From assembly GCF_003369915.1 (NCBI RefSeq), contig NW_022881614.1, positions 14,686,001 to 14,750,000 on the forward strand: DNA of 64,000 nucleotides, in the 5' to 3' direction. Numbering within the stretch: position 1 is the first letter of the stretch; each line of letters opens with the position of its first letter. The DNA is from Drosophila miranda (Eukaryota; Arthropoda; Insecta; Diptera; Drosophilidae). Shown piece after piece: positions 12,094-23,519 of the stretch. The position numbers were made by a program, and so were the translations under genes. The notes beneath the pieces were generated by a model. It was not told the DNA's origin. It saw only the letters and a program-made list of their open reading frames with translations, and did not search any database.

Positions 12094-13502
12094 TTAGGGC
12101 ATTTAGGGAGAATGACCCCGGCCAGCCCCCACCTGGAGCAGAACAGGTTACGCACGGCCGACTCACACTCAAAATAGGTGTGACCCGGCTGAGCGCAATT
12201 CCAGCACTTCAGCTGGGTGCGGTCGCCTCCGGATTCCCTCGTCCTATGGACAGCATCCAATGCCTCGGTCTGTTCCTCCGGGTCGTGAGTGTTCGCATCC
12301 AATTCATGTACTTTGTGATCTTCCCTGCGCCTACTACCCCCATGGTCTGGACCGCTCCTTGTCCATCGCGTCGCCAGCAGTTTCTCGGCGTCCGCACACT
12401 CTTCTCGCAGCTTCTGGAGATTTGGTATCTGCATTGGATAAATCACCCTCGAAATTGCATCCCTAATATTGATCTTTATGATCTTTATTAGATCATAATC
12501 CGAGAACGGATTCAGCAATCTCGACCTCAACACCAACATCTCCTGGATGTACTGGTCCGCCGACTCCCCGTGGCGTTGTCGGCGTTCCCTGAGCTCTTGC
12601 TCTCGCTCGAACTCTGTCCGACGAACTTGAAACTGCTGCTGGAGACCATATCTCAGATTCGGCCAGTCCGGCATTCCTACCGTCCGCACATGCATCCAGT
12701 ACCAATCCCTTGCGTGGCCACTGACCAATGTGTGAAAGGCTTTCAACACCTCCGCCCACGGTACCTGATACGACGTCTGTAGATGCTCCACCCGGAATAT
12801 GAATTCCGCCACGGGCATACCCTTTGGATCGCCGTCGAAGCTAAGTCCCCATCTTCGTATCTGCACTTGCTCCTGCCTAGCCTCTCCGAAACTCGGTCGA
12901 TTCCTGTTAGGGTTTGCTCCTGCGCCCATCCCGTTGAACAGCCACTCCTCCACGGGTCTCTGATCGGCCTCCAATGTTCGGTTGTCCACGAACAAGTGCG
13001 TTGGATGTGCTTGCTGGTTCCCGGGTGCTTCCTGTTGACCTCCTCCCAGACTGGTTGCATTTGATCCCCGATTCCTTCCATTCGCATCACTCGCCGTTCG
13101 CTCCGCTTTTAACGAACCCACCACAGCGTTGATCTCTCGCATGAACTCTAGCATGTCTGCTTGCATTGACGATCTCAGCGCTTCCATTTGCTGCCCGAGC
13201 GACGCTCTGTAGGTCTCCTGTGCTTGGGCTAAGGCTGCGTTCACGGCTGAGCTTAACTCGGACGGTAACACCAGGTCCTTACGGGTTCGCTGTTGACCTC
13301 CTACCGCTCCGGCTTCTGGGTCCTCCTGGTACAACCCCGCATGTACGTTTTCCGCCACTTGCGACGGCCCTTCCAGCCTACTGCCGGCTTTACCGTCCTG
13401 GGACCGAGTCGTCGGCATGTTGTACGGCTGGTACCTGCGCTGTGCCTCTGGGCTACGCCTTGTCTTCCCCGACCCTTTAAAAATCTCCGGGTCACTCATC
13501 AA
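12015..13502 (-). CDS. gag: Gypsy-B1 Gag, complete frame
   Basis: This 495-residue Gag-like protein forms the capsid/nucleocapsid of a gypsy-class element. The N-terminal third is polar and Q/A-rich (SSAVNAALAQAQETYRASLG). The middle is a retrotransposon capsid-type region (VEHLQTSYQVPWAEVLKAFH...ARDWYWMHV). The C-terminus has a CCHC knuckle (CWNCAQPGHTYFEC) and a second Cys-rich motif. The second motif here reads CSRWGLAG where Gypsy-B2 has CYKCGLAG, so one predicted zinc-binding Cys is lost. The frame has no stops and is otherwise nearly identical to Gypsy-B2 Gag. I chose the upstream methionine (MMSDPEIF); a second start lies at MPTTRSQ. Confidence 0.88.
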   Translation of the reverse strand: MMSDPEIFKGSGKTRRSPEAQRRYQPYNMPTTRSQDGKAGSRLEGPSQVAENVHAGLYQEDPEAGAVGGQQRTRKDLVLPSELSSAVNAALAQAQETYRASLGQQMEALRSSMQADMLEFMREINAVVGSLKAERTASDANGRNRGSNATSLGGGQQEAPGNQQAHPTHLFVDNRTLEADQRPVEEWLFNGMGAGANPNRNRPSFGEARQEQVQIRRWGLSFDGDPKGMPVAEFIFRVEHLQTSYQVPWAEVLKAFHTLVSGHARDWYWMHVRTVGMPDWPNLRYGLQQQFQVRRTEFEREQELRERRQRHGESADQYIQEMLVLRSRLLNPFSDYDLIKIIKINIRDAISRVIYPMQIPNLQKLREECADAEKLLATRWTRSGPDHGGSRRREDHKVHELDANTHDPEEQTEALDAVHRTRESGGDRTQLKCWNCAQPGHTYFECESAVRNLFCSRWGLAGVILPKCPKCRPGNAKRSTTQLEESSSTSPRSSQ

Positions 13503-14449
13503 CCAATTTTCCTAACGTACTCCTTTCCTTCGTCTATTCCCTATTTACTTAACTATCTTGGTGATAAATAAATTGGATTGTTTATTATCTGACTACCCTA
13601 CTCCACTAAACACCTAGTTCCTGGCTAATTAATCCTCAATACCTTCAATCGTAAGGAGAAAACAAATAAATAAATAGTGCAATAAATAAATAAGCGAATA
13701 ATTAATTCCATGTTTAGATAACCAAATAAATATATTTAAATACATAAATCGGTTAATTAAAATCAATAAATTGATAAATCTAAATATCTAAATTGATTCA
13801 ATCAAATAAATAAACACCTACATCTACAATTAATCGCCTAATTAAATGCAACACTAAATAACTAAATACTTCCTCTCCCAAACAAAAACTCTTTTTCCGA
13901 TGACTTGCCTAATGCCTACTTCTAAAATTGCTTTTAAACAATGCTAGCGAGAATCGTCATTCCACGACGTCATTGTTTTGCAGGTGAGCGGACTCCCTTC
14001 TTTTCCCCTTGCTATTTACCTTCGCTTACTTTTTCTAAGTGCCAACTCCCTTTGCTGTTTCCTCCCTCAGATCACCGTGGATCCCCCAGAATCGGACAAC
14101 GACGTTAATGCCTCTGGACATAACCCGGACCACGACTCGACAGATCCTCCGGCACCTCTTCCTCTTTTCAGATCCAGACAGCGAGCTCCACGAGTCGGAC
14201 AACGAGGCTACTACCACCTGGTAATACCTGGACCACAACTCGGGACACACACTTCCTTCCCTTCTACCTCCGATACATAACTACCATGTCCATTTTCCTC
14301 TCTTCTACTCATCTCAGCGGCTACGACGGCTAGGATTTATTCCCGGCTCGCGGACCGGCTGAGTTTCGTTCTACCAGGGTTCCATTTTACACCGGGTCTT
14401 TAAGACTCGCGTTTAAAATCGATCCCTTCTATTACCATTGGGCGCCATT
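13503..14449 (-). other. Gypsy-B1 5' leader and primer-binding site
   Basis: This is the AT-rich untranslated region between the right LTR and gag. Directly inside the LTR, the minus strand reads AATGGCGCCCAATGG, a TGGCGCC-type primer-binding site of the kind used with tRNA-Lys-like primers. No coding frame is supported. Confidence 0.6.
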
Positions 14450-15589
14450 TGTTATGATCCGCCTCTTTGCCACCCTGGCCTATCGTTCCCAGCTAGCTCA
14501 CGGGGAAGTCAGGGGTGTTTCCGACCCGATAAGCCAGGGGACGGATTGAACAAAACAAAAAAACATACAAAAAAAACAAATCTAATTTATAGGACAGACT
14601 TGTCCTCGTTGGCACTTTCGTCAGCGGGGATAGTTGGGTGCGTTATCCCTAGCAGGGTCCCACCCTTCCATGAGCGCCACCTTTTGAATTCGCTCCCTTT
14701 TCATATTCGGGGTCCCGCTCTTCTTCTCGCTCTCGTCCCACCCAACTACCGTTTTCTATTCACTCATGACTCTTTTCAAATATTCCTTTTATATCCATTA
14801 TATTTTCTTATTTATCTTGTACATTATTAATTAATAATAATTAATAATCTAGGTTTATATAAAGGAAACAAATACTAACACAAAAATACTAAAAAAAAAA
14901 TAAACACTATTTCGGCCGAGTTGGCAGCGCCCTTTGATAGAGGTTGTTGCTTCCTGATGCTTGCTGATGTTTACGTTTAATCGTGGTGTTTTTTGTATGA
15001 TCGTGATATTTTGTTTAATTGTGGGTCGGACTGGTGTAGATGTGTGCAATGTGGTGATGTTATGTGATGTGTTATGAATGAGGGTATATGTACATGCGTG
15101 GGTTGTGTGTGATGTGGGTGGATGAAGGTGGGTGTGTGTGAATCGTGTGTGTGTATTGCTGCTTTGAAGTCCGGATTCTTTCCCCGGGGGGCTGGTGTGT
15201 GGGGACAGAAACGTGTCTCCAGTCGGTGCTCCGCTGACGGTCCCTTGGTGCCGGTGCTCCGCTGACGGTTCTCGCATCAGTTTCCGGCCTAGCCAGTACC
15301 GGGATGCTGCTGCCGATGTCCGCCGCTTCTGCTGATGTTGATGCCTGCCGCTGATGTCTTGGTGGGATCGTAGTCTCCACGATCACCAATTTTGTTTCCT
15401 TTTTTTCTTTTAGGGCACGTGCGGCCTCCACTATTCTCCACCGGAAACTCTCTTTTTGTTCTTCCTCGCCCCGTTTCCTTTTCTCCCACGCAACTCTGCC
15501 ACTGCTTCCCAGGATCCACTGTAGATGCCGCTGTCTCTTTCTTCTCCAGCCCTGATACCTATCGGCTCTCTCCAAAACCGCCCATAACA
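14450..15589 (-). repeat. Gypsy-B1 right LTR (5' LTR in element sense)
   Basis: 1140 bp. Starts TGTTATGATCC and ends CCGCCCATAACA on the plus strand, followed directly by the CGTT duplication. Differences from the left LTR are few, so the insertion is recent relative to the more diverged Gypsy-A LTRs. Confidence 0.92.
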
Positions 15590-16082
15590 CGTTTTTCAAT
15601 TAAACTGTTGTTTAAAGTGTTTTGCTGAGTATTTATTAGGGTAAGTACATCGGGGCTTCAACCAGGGGTCAGTGGGGACCCGGACTAGGACCTGTCATCA
15701 GCTGTTTTGCGGCCCCAGCAGCCGGCACCTACATATACACCTGTTGGCGGACCACAAAAATATAAAGTGACAGACGAATCAAGTTCTATACGAAAAGGCG
15801 CGCATTTAAAGCTCACAGTTCGCTTTTGAATTTCTCGCGGAACGGTTGTGACTCCAAGGGCCAGTGCGGAAACCGGTTCTCGAAATCAGTTGATAGAAAT
15901 TGAAATCTTCAAGCAGCCAAACCCAACCTTTAATTGAATAAAAGGGTGTCAATATTAGCATAGACACGTTTCGCTATTTACTAGGCAAGTGCACTTCCTT
16001 TAGTTTCGACAGAGAAGACACTACGTGAACCGCAGAGGGAACGGCAACGGCCACGGCATTAGCAACCAAGGAAATAGAAATA
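15590..16082. repeat. duplicated spacer, first copy, right part
   Basis: Continues the spacer after Gypsy-B1 and matches 18350-18843. It looks like former promoter or 5' UTR DNA: an AATATAAAGTG element lies near 15760, followed by purine-rich sequence near 16010-16075. No coding frame. Differences from the second copy are few (for example GACTAGGACC against GATTAAGACC). Confidence 0.75.
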
Positions 16083-17182
16083 ACGAGGGGGAACGTTGTG
16101 AGTTGCTGCGGACACCGCAACTCTACAGTTATACCCGATACTAAGTCAGTATGGCTCTCCTCCGGCAGACGCAGCTAATGTTAAACGACACGACAAAGAG
16201 TGCGTGCGAGAGAGACAGAAAATCAGTCTGAGCGTGACGTCGGGCGCTGCGAAGCCAGTGCAAATTGATTTGTTCCTTTTGGCTATAAAAATTATCTGAT
16301 CTGGTCCAGATTCAGCAATCTGATAGATATGGTCATTATCTATAATTCTGCGTTTTTAGTTTTCTCGAATGTGCAATATTGTGGATGCAACAGATTTTCG
16401 TCCTTCGTGTGGGCGGAAGGGGGTGGGGCGAAATTTTGAGACATACGTTTTATAGTGAGATCTAACAGGAGTGCGGATACAAAATTTGGTTACTCTAGCC
16501 TTAATAGTCTCTGAGATTTGTGAATATCCCCAGATTTTCATCCTTTGCGGGGGCGGAAGGGGGTGTGGCGAAATTTTGAAACAAACTCGTCTCGGTCCGA
16601 TATATTAGGAGTGTGGATACCAAGTTTGGTTGCTCTAGCTTTTGTAGTCTCTGAGATCTAGGCGCTAATGTTTTACTCTAAGCAAAGCCGCCTATGCTAC
16701 GTGTGTGTTAGAGAGAGACAGGGCGAGAAAAAATGAAATTGTTTTCTTGATGCTGGTTATAATAATAATACGATCGAATTCAGATTCTGCAGTCTAAAAG
16801 ATATGGTCATTATCTACGATTCTGCGTTTTTGGTTTTCTCATATCTTTAAAATTGTGGATGCCACAGATTTTCGTCTTTTGTGGGGGCGGAAGTGGGCGG
16901 GGCGAAGTTTTGAAATATTTTGGTAGCAGTGACATATCACAGAAGTCTGGATCCAAAACATCGTTGCTCTAGCTCTTATAGTCTTTGAGCACTAGGCGAT
17001 GAAGGGGACGGACAGACGGACGGACGGACAGACAGACATGTCTCAATCGACTCGGCTATTGATGCTGATCAAGAATATATATACTTTATGGGGTCGGAAA
17101 CGATTCCTTCTGGACGTTACACACATCCATTTGCACCACAAATCTAATATACCCCAATACTCATTTTGAGTATCGGGTATAA
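16083..17182 (-). mobile_element. DINE-1 repeat, copy e (hybrid of copies d and f)
   Basis: Full length, ~1.10 kb. Its first ~500 bases carry copy-f variants (CGGGCGCTGCG, CGAATGTGCAATATTG, TTTGAGACATACG-type block). Its last part carries copy-d variants (CCAAGTTTGG, TATTTTGGTAGCAG, GGCGATGAAGG, ACATGTCTCAATCG). The switch lies about 16585-16625. A short middle patch near 16775-16850 resembles copy a instead. Left flank matches copy f and right flank matches copy d. Confidence 0.9.
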
Positions 17183-18843
17183 AAACGCCAATCGTATGAG
17201 TTAACCAAAACTTAATCAAATGAAAAAAAAAAACACTTGTATGAAAATTACATTTAGATTTCGATTTTTGCCTAGCTTCAGCTTCCGTTTCGTTCTTACT
17301 AAACGTAAACAAAAATACTTACATATATAAAGACAAAAATTAGTTAATAGCTGGTATCGATATGTATAACTTAAATTGTAATAATATCTTTTTCGTTACA
17401 CTTTAAATGCACCGTAAAAAATTTCCGTTCAATAAATAAATTCAAATCAGCTAGCAAAAAAACGACTTTTTTGAAGGACCAATATCAACCGTGTAAAACT
17501 ATGTGGGCATGGCTAATGGTTCTATCTAGCTTTTAATATTCGACAGAAATCAAAATTTAACAATAGGAACGACTATCCTCTTTCGTTTTTTTTGTTTGAT
17601 CATTTTCGCTAAAACCTTTTTTTATTCGAAATCCAATAAAAGCAAGTATTTAAAATAAACCAGTCAAGTAGAAAATAGGTTCATCAATCGTATAAAATTA
17701 TCTGGGCATGGCTAAATGTTCTATCCAGCAAGTAATATCAAATCGAATATCAAAATCGAGGATTATGGTTTCCAATCCCCGACGGAGGGCGATTAACCCA
17801 TTGTTGACCAAGGGGGTATTTTAATATTCCACCGAAAATAATGAAAATGTAATAATTTTAGCGCAGTTCAGGTGAAAGATATCGTTTTTTTTTGTAAATT
17901 CAGAGGAAAGATAGCACGGATCGACAAGAAAAATATAAAATCATTAATATTTTCCGCCATTTACCTCAAGTAGTTGAACTATTTAAATAGAGGGCTTAAG
18001 TGGGCTAAGTTCGGTTTTTTCATCATACGAGACGCTAAATTGTTTTTTAGGAGCAAAAATTGAGGCAAAAACAGTCAAAGTCAAGTATTTAAAATAAGCC
18101 AATAAAACAGAAAACAGATTCACTAATCGGATAAAATTATGTGGCCAGGGCTGAGAGATCTATCTAGCTTGTAATATTTAGCGGAATATCAAAAACGAGG
18201 AATATGTATATCAGAACTTGAATTCGTAAGTATATTTACGTTGTTTTTAAAATAAGACGGTATATTTTGGTATATTTCTGACGTATATCTTATCGATAAA
18301 TCTACTGATCAAAACTGAAGTTTGCGGAATTTTGTTCGTTGTTTTTTTACGTTTTTCAATTAAACTGTTGTTTAAAGTGTTTTGCTGAGTATTTATTAGG
18401 GTAAGTACATCGGGGCTTCAACCAGGGGTCAGTGGGGACCCGGATTAAGACCTGTCATCAGCTGTTTTGCGGCCCCAGCAGCCGGCACCTACATATACAC
18501 CTGTTGGCGGACCACAAAAATATAAAGTGACAGACGAATCAAGTTCTATACGAAAAGGCGCGCATTTAAAGCTCACAGTTCGCTTTTGAATTTCTCGCGG
18601 AACGGTTGTGACTCCAAGGGCCAGTGCGGAAACCGGTTCTCGAAATCAGTTGATAGAAATTGAAATCTTCAAGGCAGCCAAACCCAACCTTTAATTGAAT
18701 AAAAGGGTGTCAATATTAGCATAGACACGTTTCGCTATTTACTAGGCAAGTGCACTTCCTTTAGTTTCGACAGAGAAGACACTACGTGAACCGCAGAGGG
18801 AACGGCAACGGCCACGGCATTAGCAACCAAGAAAATAGAAATA
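17183..18843. repeat. duplicated spacer, second copy (uninterrupted)
   Basis: ~1.66 kb matching 9349-10520 plus 15590-16082. By eye I count roughly ten differences (for example TTTAGTCG/TTTATTCG, GGGCAGGG/GGCCAGGG, CAAGCAGCC/CAAGGCAGCC), so about 0.6% divergence. It contains the empty Gypsy-B1 target at 18350-18353. No coding frame. Confidence 0.9.
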
Positions 18844-19888
18844 ACGAGGGGGAACGTTGTGAGTTGCTGCGGACACCGCAACTCTACAGTTATACCCGAT
18901 ACTAAGTCAGTATGGCTCTCCTCCGGCAGACGCCGCTAATATTAAACGACACGACAAAGAGTGCGTGCGAGAGAGACAGAAAATCAGTCTGAGCGTGACG
19001 TCGGGCGCTGCGTAGCCACTGCAAATTGATTTGTTCCTATTGGCTATAAAAATCTGATCTGATCCAGATTCAGCAATCTGATAGATATGGTCATTATCTA
19101 TGATTCTGCGAATGTGCAATATTGTGGATGCAACAGATTTTCGTCCTTTGTGTGGGCGGAAGGGGGTGGGGCGAAATTTTGAGACATACGTTTTATAGTG
19201 AGATCTAACAGGAGTGCGGATACCAAATTTGGTTACTCTAGCCTTAATAGTCTCTGAGATTTGTGAATATCCCCAGATTTTCATCCTTTGCGGGGCGGAA
19301 GGGGGTGTGGCGAAATTTTGAAACAAACTCGTCTCGGTCCGATGTATTACAAGTGTGGATACCAAATTTGGTTGCTCTAGCTTTTATAGTCTCTGAGATC
19401 TAGGCGCTAATGTTTTACTCTAAGCAAAGCCGGCTATGCTACGTGTGTGTTAGAGAGAGACAGGGCGAGAAAAAATGAAATTGTTTTCTTGATTCTGGCT
19501 ATAATAATTATACGATCTGGTTCAGATTTTGCACTCTAGAAGATATAGTCATCTTCTACGATTCTGCGTTTTTAGTTTTCTCGTATCGTCGAAATTGTGG
19601 ATGCCACAGATTTTCGCCCTTTGTGGTGGCGGAAGTGGGCGGGGCAAAGTTTTGAAATATTCTTGTAGCAGTGACATATCACAGAAGTCTGGATCCAAAA
19701 CATCGTTGCTCTCGCTCTTATAGTCTTTGAGCACTAGGCGCTGAAGGGAATGGACAGACGGACAGACGGACAGACAGACATGGCTCAATCGACTCGGCTA
19801 TTGATGCTGATCAAGAATATATATACTTAATGGGGTCGGAAACGATTCCTTTTGGACGTTACACACATCCACTTTTACCACAAATCTA
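18844..19888 (-). mobile_element. DINE-1 repeat, copy f (truncated at canonical 5' end)
   Basis: ~1.05 kb. It begins as the other copies do, but stops at CCACAAATCTA, missing the last ~35 bases (plus strand) that other copies have. The break coincides with the start of the 593 bp duplication, so truncation and duplication are probably one event. Confidence 0.88.
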
Positions 19889-20480
19889 CACAATCACAAA
19901 CAAAGACAGTTCGGTTCTCTCACCGATGCTCTACCTTCTACCTGCGGCAAAGTCCCTGGCATTACGAGTAAATACTATAGTATCTCTCTAGCTATCACTA
20001 ATTAATTTAATTGCGCTCCCACCTGGCTTAACAATTAAGCCTGTCGCCTAACTGCAGTCAAAGTGCAACTTGCATCGTAAATATTAAGACACAAACATAT
20101 ATACTCGTACCTATACCTGTAAAGATGTAAAGATGCAATGAGTCGGACCATCAATCGATTAAGTATTAAGTTCCAAACACAATTTGTGGATCGCAAAGAA
20201 TGAAGATAAAGACAAAAATATGCCTCACAAGAAAACCCACTCTCATAGCATATAGATATACCCTTACCTTACCGTATGGCTCGTGAAATTGTTGCTGACT
20301 CAGGTTAAGAGTTTCGCAAAGTGCACTCGAGTCGAATTGACTCGTCAATATTGATAATTGCCCTAGTAATGGCACTGGCTAATGGGAAATCGGCCGTGTG
20401 TCAAGCCGACATGGCTCTACTTATCATCGCCACCACGACCTTTGCTCGCAGACGTAGCTCTTCTAATCGTTATCAGGAAA
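19888..20480 (+). repeat. 593 bp direct duplication, unit 1 (SDR gene 5' region)
   Basis: From ACACAATCACA to TATCAGGAAA, almost identical to 20856-21448; the one difference I noted is CACAAACAAAG against CACAGACAAAG. The unit is upstream of the SDR start codon and probably holds 5' UTR or promoter sequence. Unit 1 stops before the acceptor that precedes the ATG, so it cannot itself supply the coding exon. Confidence 0.9.
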
Positions 20481-20827
20481 AGCCAGCATCAAGAAAACAA
20501 TTTAATTTTTTCTCGCCCTGTCTCTCTCTAACACACACGTAGCATAGCCGGCTTTGCTTAGAGTAAAACATTAGCGCCTAGATCTCAGAGACTACAAAAG
20601 CTAGAGCAACCAAATTTGGTATCCACACTCCTAATATATCGGACCGAGACGAGTTTGTTTCAAAATTTCGCCCCTCCCACTTCCGCCCCCACAAAGGACG
20701 AAAATCTGTGGCATCCACAATTTTAAAGATATGAGAAAACCAAAAACGTAGAATTGTAGAGAATGACCATATCTTTAAGACTGCCGGAGGAGAGCCATAC
20801 TGACTTAGTATCACAACGTTCCCCCTC
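20480..20827 (+). mobile_element. DINE-1 fragment, copy g, between the duplicated units
   Basis: ~350 bp of internally deleted DINE in canonical orientation, from AGCCAGCATCAAGAAAACAA to CACAACGTTCCCCCTC. It lacks the canonical 5' block and microsatellite. Its end jumps from CATATCTTTAAGA to CTGCCGGAGGAGAGCC, a second internal deletion. Confidence 0.85.
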
Positions 20828-20855
20828 TTTTAATTTGCATTTTACGAGCATTCAC

Positions 20856-21448
20856 ACACAATCACAGACAAAGACAGTTCGGTTCTCTCACCGATGCTCT
20901 ACCTTCTACCTGCGGCAAAGTCCCTGGCATTACGAGTAAATACTATAGTATCTCTCTAGCTATCACTAATTAATTTAATTGCGCTCCCACCTGGCTTAAC
21001 AATTAAGCCTGTCGCCTAACTGCAGTCAAAGTGCAACTTGCATCGTAAATATTAAGACACAAACATATATACTCGTACCTATACCTGTAAAGATGTAAAG
21101 ATGCAATGAGTCGGACCATCAATCGATTAAGTATTAAGTTCCAAACACAATTTGTGGATCGCAAAGAATGAAGATAAAGACAAAAATATGCCTCACAAGA
21201 AAACCCACTCTCATAGCATATAGATATACCCTTACCTTACCGTATGGCTCGTGAAATTGTTGCTGACTCAGGTTAAGAGTTTCGCAAAGTGCACTCGAGT
21301 CGAATTGACTCGTCAATATTGATAATTGCCCTAGTAATGGCACTGGCTAATGGGAAATCGGCCGTGTGTCAAGCCGACATGGCTCTACTTATCATCGCCA
21401 CCACGACCTTTGCTCGCAGACGTAGCTCTTCTAATCGTTATCAGGAAA
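20856..21448 (+). repeat. 593 bp direct duplication, unit 2 (adjacent to SDR coding exon)
   Basis: Second copy of 19888-20480. It continues into TTCTTTCCCTTAG and the start codon of the SDR gene, so this unit retains the original junction. An acceptor-like CCCTTAG at 21456-21460 suggests the 5' UTR is spliced just upstream of the ATG. Confidence 0.9.
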
Positions 21449-21466
21449 TTCTTTCCCTTAGGAAAC

Positions 21467-23519
21467 ATGCTGATCGCGTTGTTTTGGCTCTTATTCGTGG
21501 GCCTGCTGCTGTGTGGCTTCCTCTTCTCGAAGACGACCAAGGAGTTCCCCAAGTCATGGTTCGAGTGGAAGACGGAGTTCCGGTATCAGTATTTGGGCAT
21601 TGTGGGCCTCATCCACGACGCTCAGTATGCGGCGCGAGATCGTGTGGGTAAGCAGTGATAATCTTAATATTTAGATGCTTATCAAACTGAAATTAATTGT
21701 GAACATTATCCATTTAAGCACTTTATAAGCAGCCGGACCGCATCGCTGTCATCACCGGAGGCAACCGCGGCATCGGACTGCGGATTGTGGAGAAGCTGCT
21801 GGCCTCCGACATGACTGTCGTCATGGGTAAGTGTTGACCAATTCGATCTTTGTGCCCAGTAGGATGGGAACTGGTGCTAGACATGACCATTAATCAGATG
21901 GTTTCGAGTGGATAATTATATATTCTGAAAACATTTAATGCGACAACAATGCACGTGCGTGGAATCGACAATTCCAAAGGAGAAAATGAATCGAAAGACT
22001 GTCCCCAGCCTTGTCCATCCGCTCGGCAAAACGTGACACATGCTCATGAGTTCTTTATCTACCTTATCAACTCCCAACTGCGATCACGATCGGATCCCAG
22101 ATCGCCGTTGATGGAATACAAAGTACAAGCCCCTTGTGATTGGTCTGGGGGCTGAGGCAGGGCGGAAATCTGCCCCACAAATCCAATTGAGATGGCAGTG
22201 CTTCGATAAATCGCGACAGCTGATCGTTGGTGTTGGTCGGTAAATTTACTTTTTACATGATACATGAAATCTACACTACATGTTTCGTCGCTAGGTGTCT
22301 CCCCTGTGTAATTACCGTGTAGAATTACTTTGTCGAATCTTAGATCTTTTTTACATGTCCAACTTCGGGTAGAAGAATATATTGGTCGAATTTAGCTCGA
22401 AAGAAAGAGATGGAGTTCTATCATGGCAGACTAGAAGAGTTTGGTTGCAACAGATTCAAAGGTGGCCTTCTTCTCTTAATGCCGATAATGAGAAAAACTA
22501 AAGGCGGAAAATTGCGAATGGAAAATATCGGCAGGCAATCTGCTTACAATGCAAGGGGGTGGTGGCCAAGGAGGGTCACCAAGGACCAGAAAAATCATTT
22601 CTTTAAATAACGCCTTAGAAAGACTCTGGACTCCATCTCTATCCTCAATAATTGTATTAATTTATATCATATATAGGTGTTCGCGATCCCAAAAGCGCTG
22701 AAGCCGCCGTCGGAGCGATAGTCGATCTGAAAGCGACCAAGGGCAAGCTGATCTGCGAGCAGCTCGACGTTGGCGATCTGAAATCAGTGCAGGCCTTCGC
22801 CCAGCGCATCAAGGAACGGTACACTAAGGTCGATCTGCTGCTGAACAATGCCGGCATTATGTTCGCCCCCTTCAGGCTCACCGCCGATGGCTACGAGTCG
22901 CACTTTGCCACGAACTACTTGGGCCACTTCCTGCTCAGTCACCTGCTACTGCCCCGACTGAAGGCGGCGGGCAAGGAGGGAAAGAATGCGAGGATCGTAA
23001 ATGTGAGCTCCTGCGTAAACCTCATTGGAAGCATCAACTACAAGGACATCAACGGAAAGTGAGTGAATCATCCCAAACTTGATGGATGTCCACTCACATG
23101 GTGTTTTTTTTGTCCTCCACAGCAAGCAATACTATCCGGGAGCTGCCTACAGCCAGTCAAAACTGGCTCAGATCCTGTACACCCGCCACCTGCAGACACT
23201 GCTCGATGCAGAGAAGTCGCACGTACAGGTGAATGTGGTGCATCCGGGCATTGTGGACACGGATCTGTTCGAGCACTCGGCCACCACATCGGTGCCAATG
23301 TTCAAGAAGCTCTTCTTCAAGACGCCGGAGCGGGGTTCCCGCACGGTCGTGTTTGCGGCCATAGATCCCTCGATCGAGGGCCAGGGGGGCACCTATCTGA
23401 GCAACGGTGGCAAGGGTCCCTTCCATCCCGACGCCAAGAAACCAGCCAAGTGCGAGCAGTTCTTCCAGTTCTCCTGCGACCTGCTCAAGATCAAACAGTA
23501 TGGAAACGGCGAATACTGA
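21467..23519 (+). CDS. short-chain dehydrogenase/reductase, retinol dehydrogenase-like, intact
   Basis: Four exons: 21467-21647, 21719-21826, 22677-23058 and 23123-23519, total 1068 bases, 355 residues. All junctions are GT-AG and keep frame (phases 1, 1, 2). The N-terminus has a hydrophobic anchor (LIALFWLLFVGLLLCGFLF), so membrane association, probably ER, is likely. The Rossmann motif TGGNRGIG, the NNAG motif, the serine in VNVSS and the catalytic YSQSK are all present, so NAD(P)-dependent oxidoreductase activity is expected. The sequence resembles retinol dehydrogenase/DHRS-type enzymes (YESHFATNYLGHFLLSHLLL). The substrate is unknown. The longest intron, 21827-22676, shows no repeat or coding frame. 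The body is undamaged, unlike the first gene in the window, but its upstream region is duplicated and packed with DINE copies. I am sure of the family, not of the orthologue. Confidence 0.93.

Larger units (their letters stand above)
10521..15589 (-). mobile_element. Gypsy-B1: gag-only LTR retrotransposon derivative
   Basis: This 5.07 kb element is oriented on the minus strand. Two ~1140 bp LTRs (10521-11660, 14450-15589) flank a 2.8 kb interior with a full gag but a pol reduced to its two ends. LTR termini are inverted (TGTTATG...CATAACA). It is flanked by the CGTT duplication. Compared with Gypsy-B2 in the same window, about 3120 bp of pol is missing. It cannot make its own reverse transcriptase or integrase. 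Because the deletion is internal and both LTRs and the CGTT duplication are in place, it could either have inserted in this form or lost pol after insertion. Confidence 0.92.

Noticed and set aside
12018..12491. Plus-strand open frames opposite gag (also 62580-63053)
   Set aside because: Antisense shadows of the Gag coding sequence.
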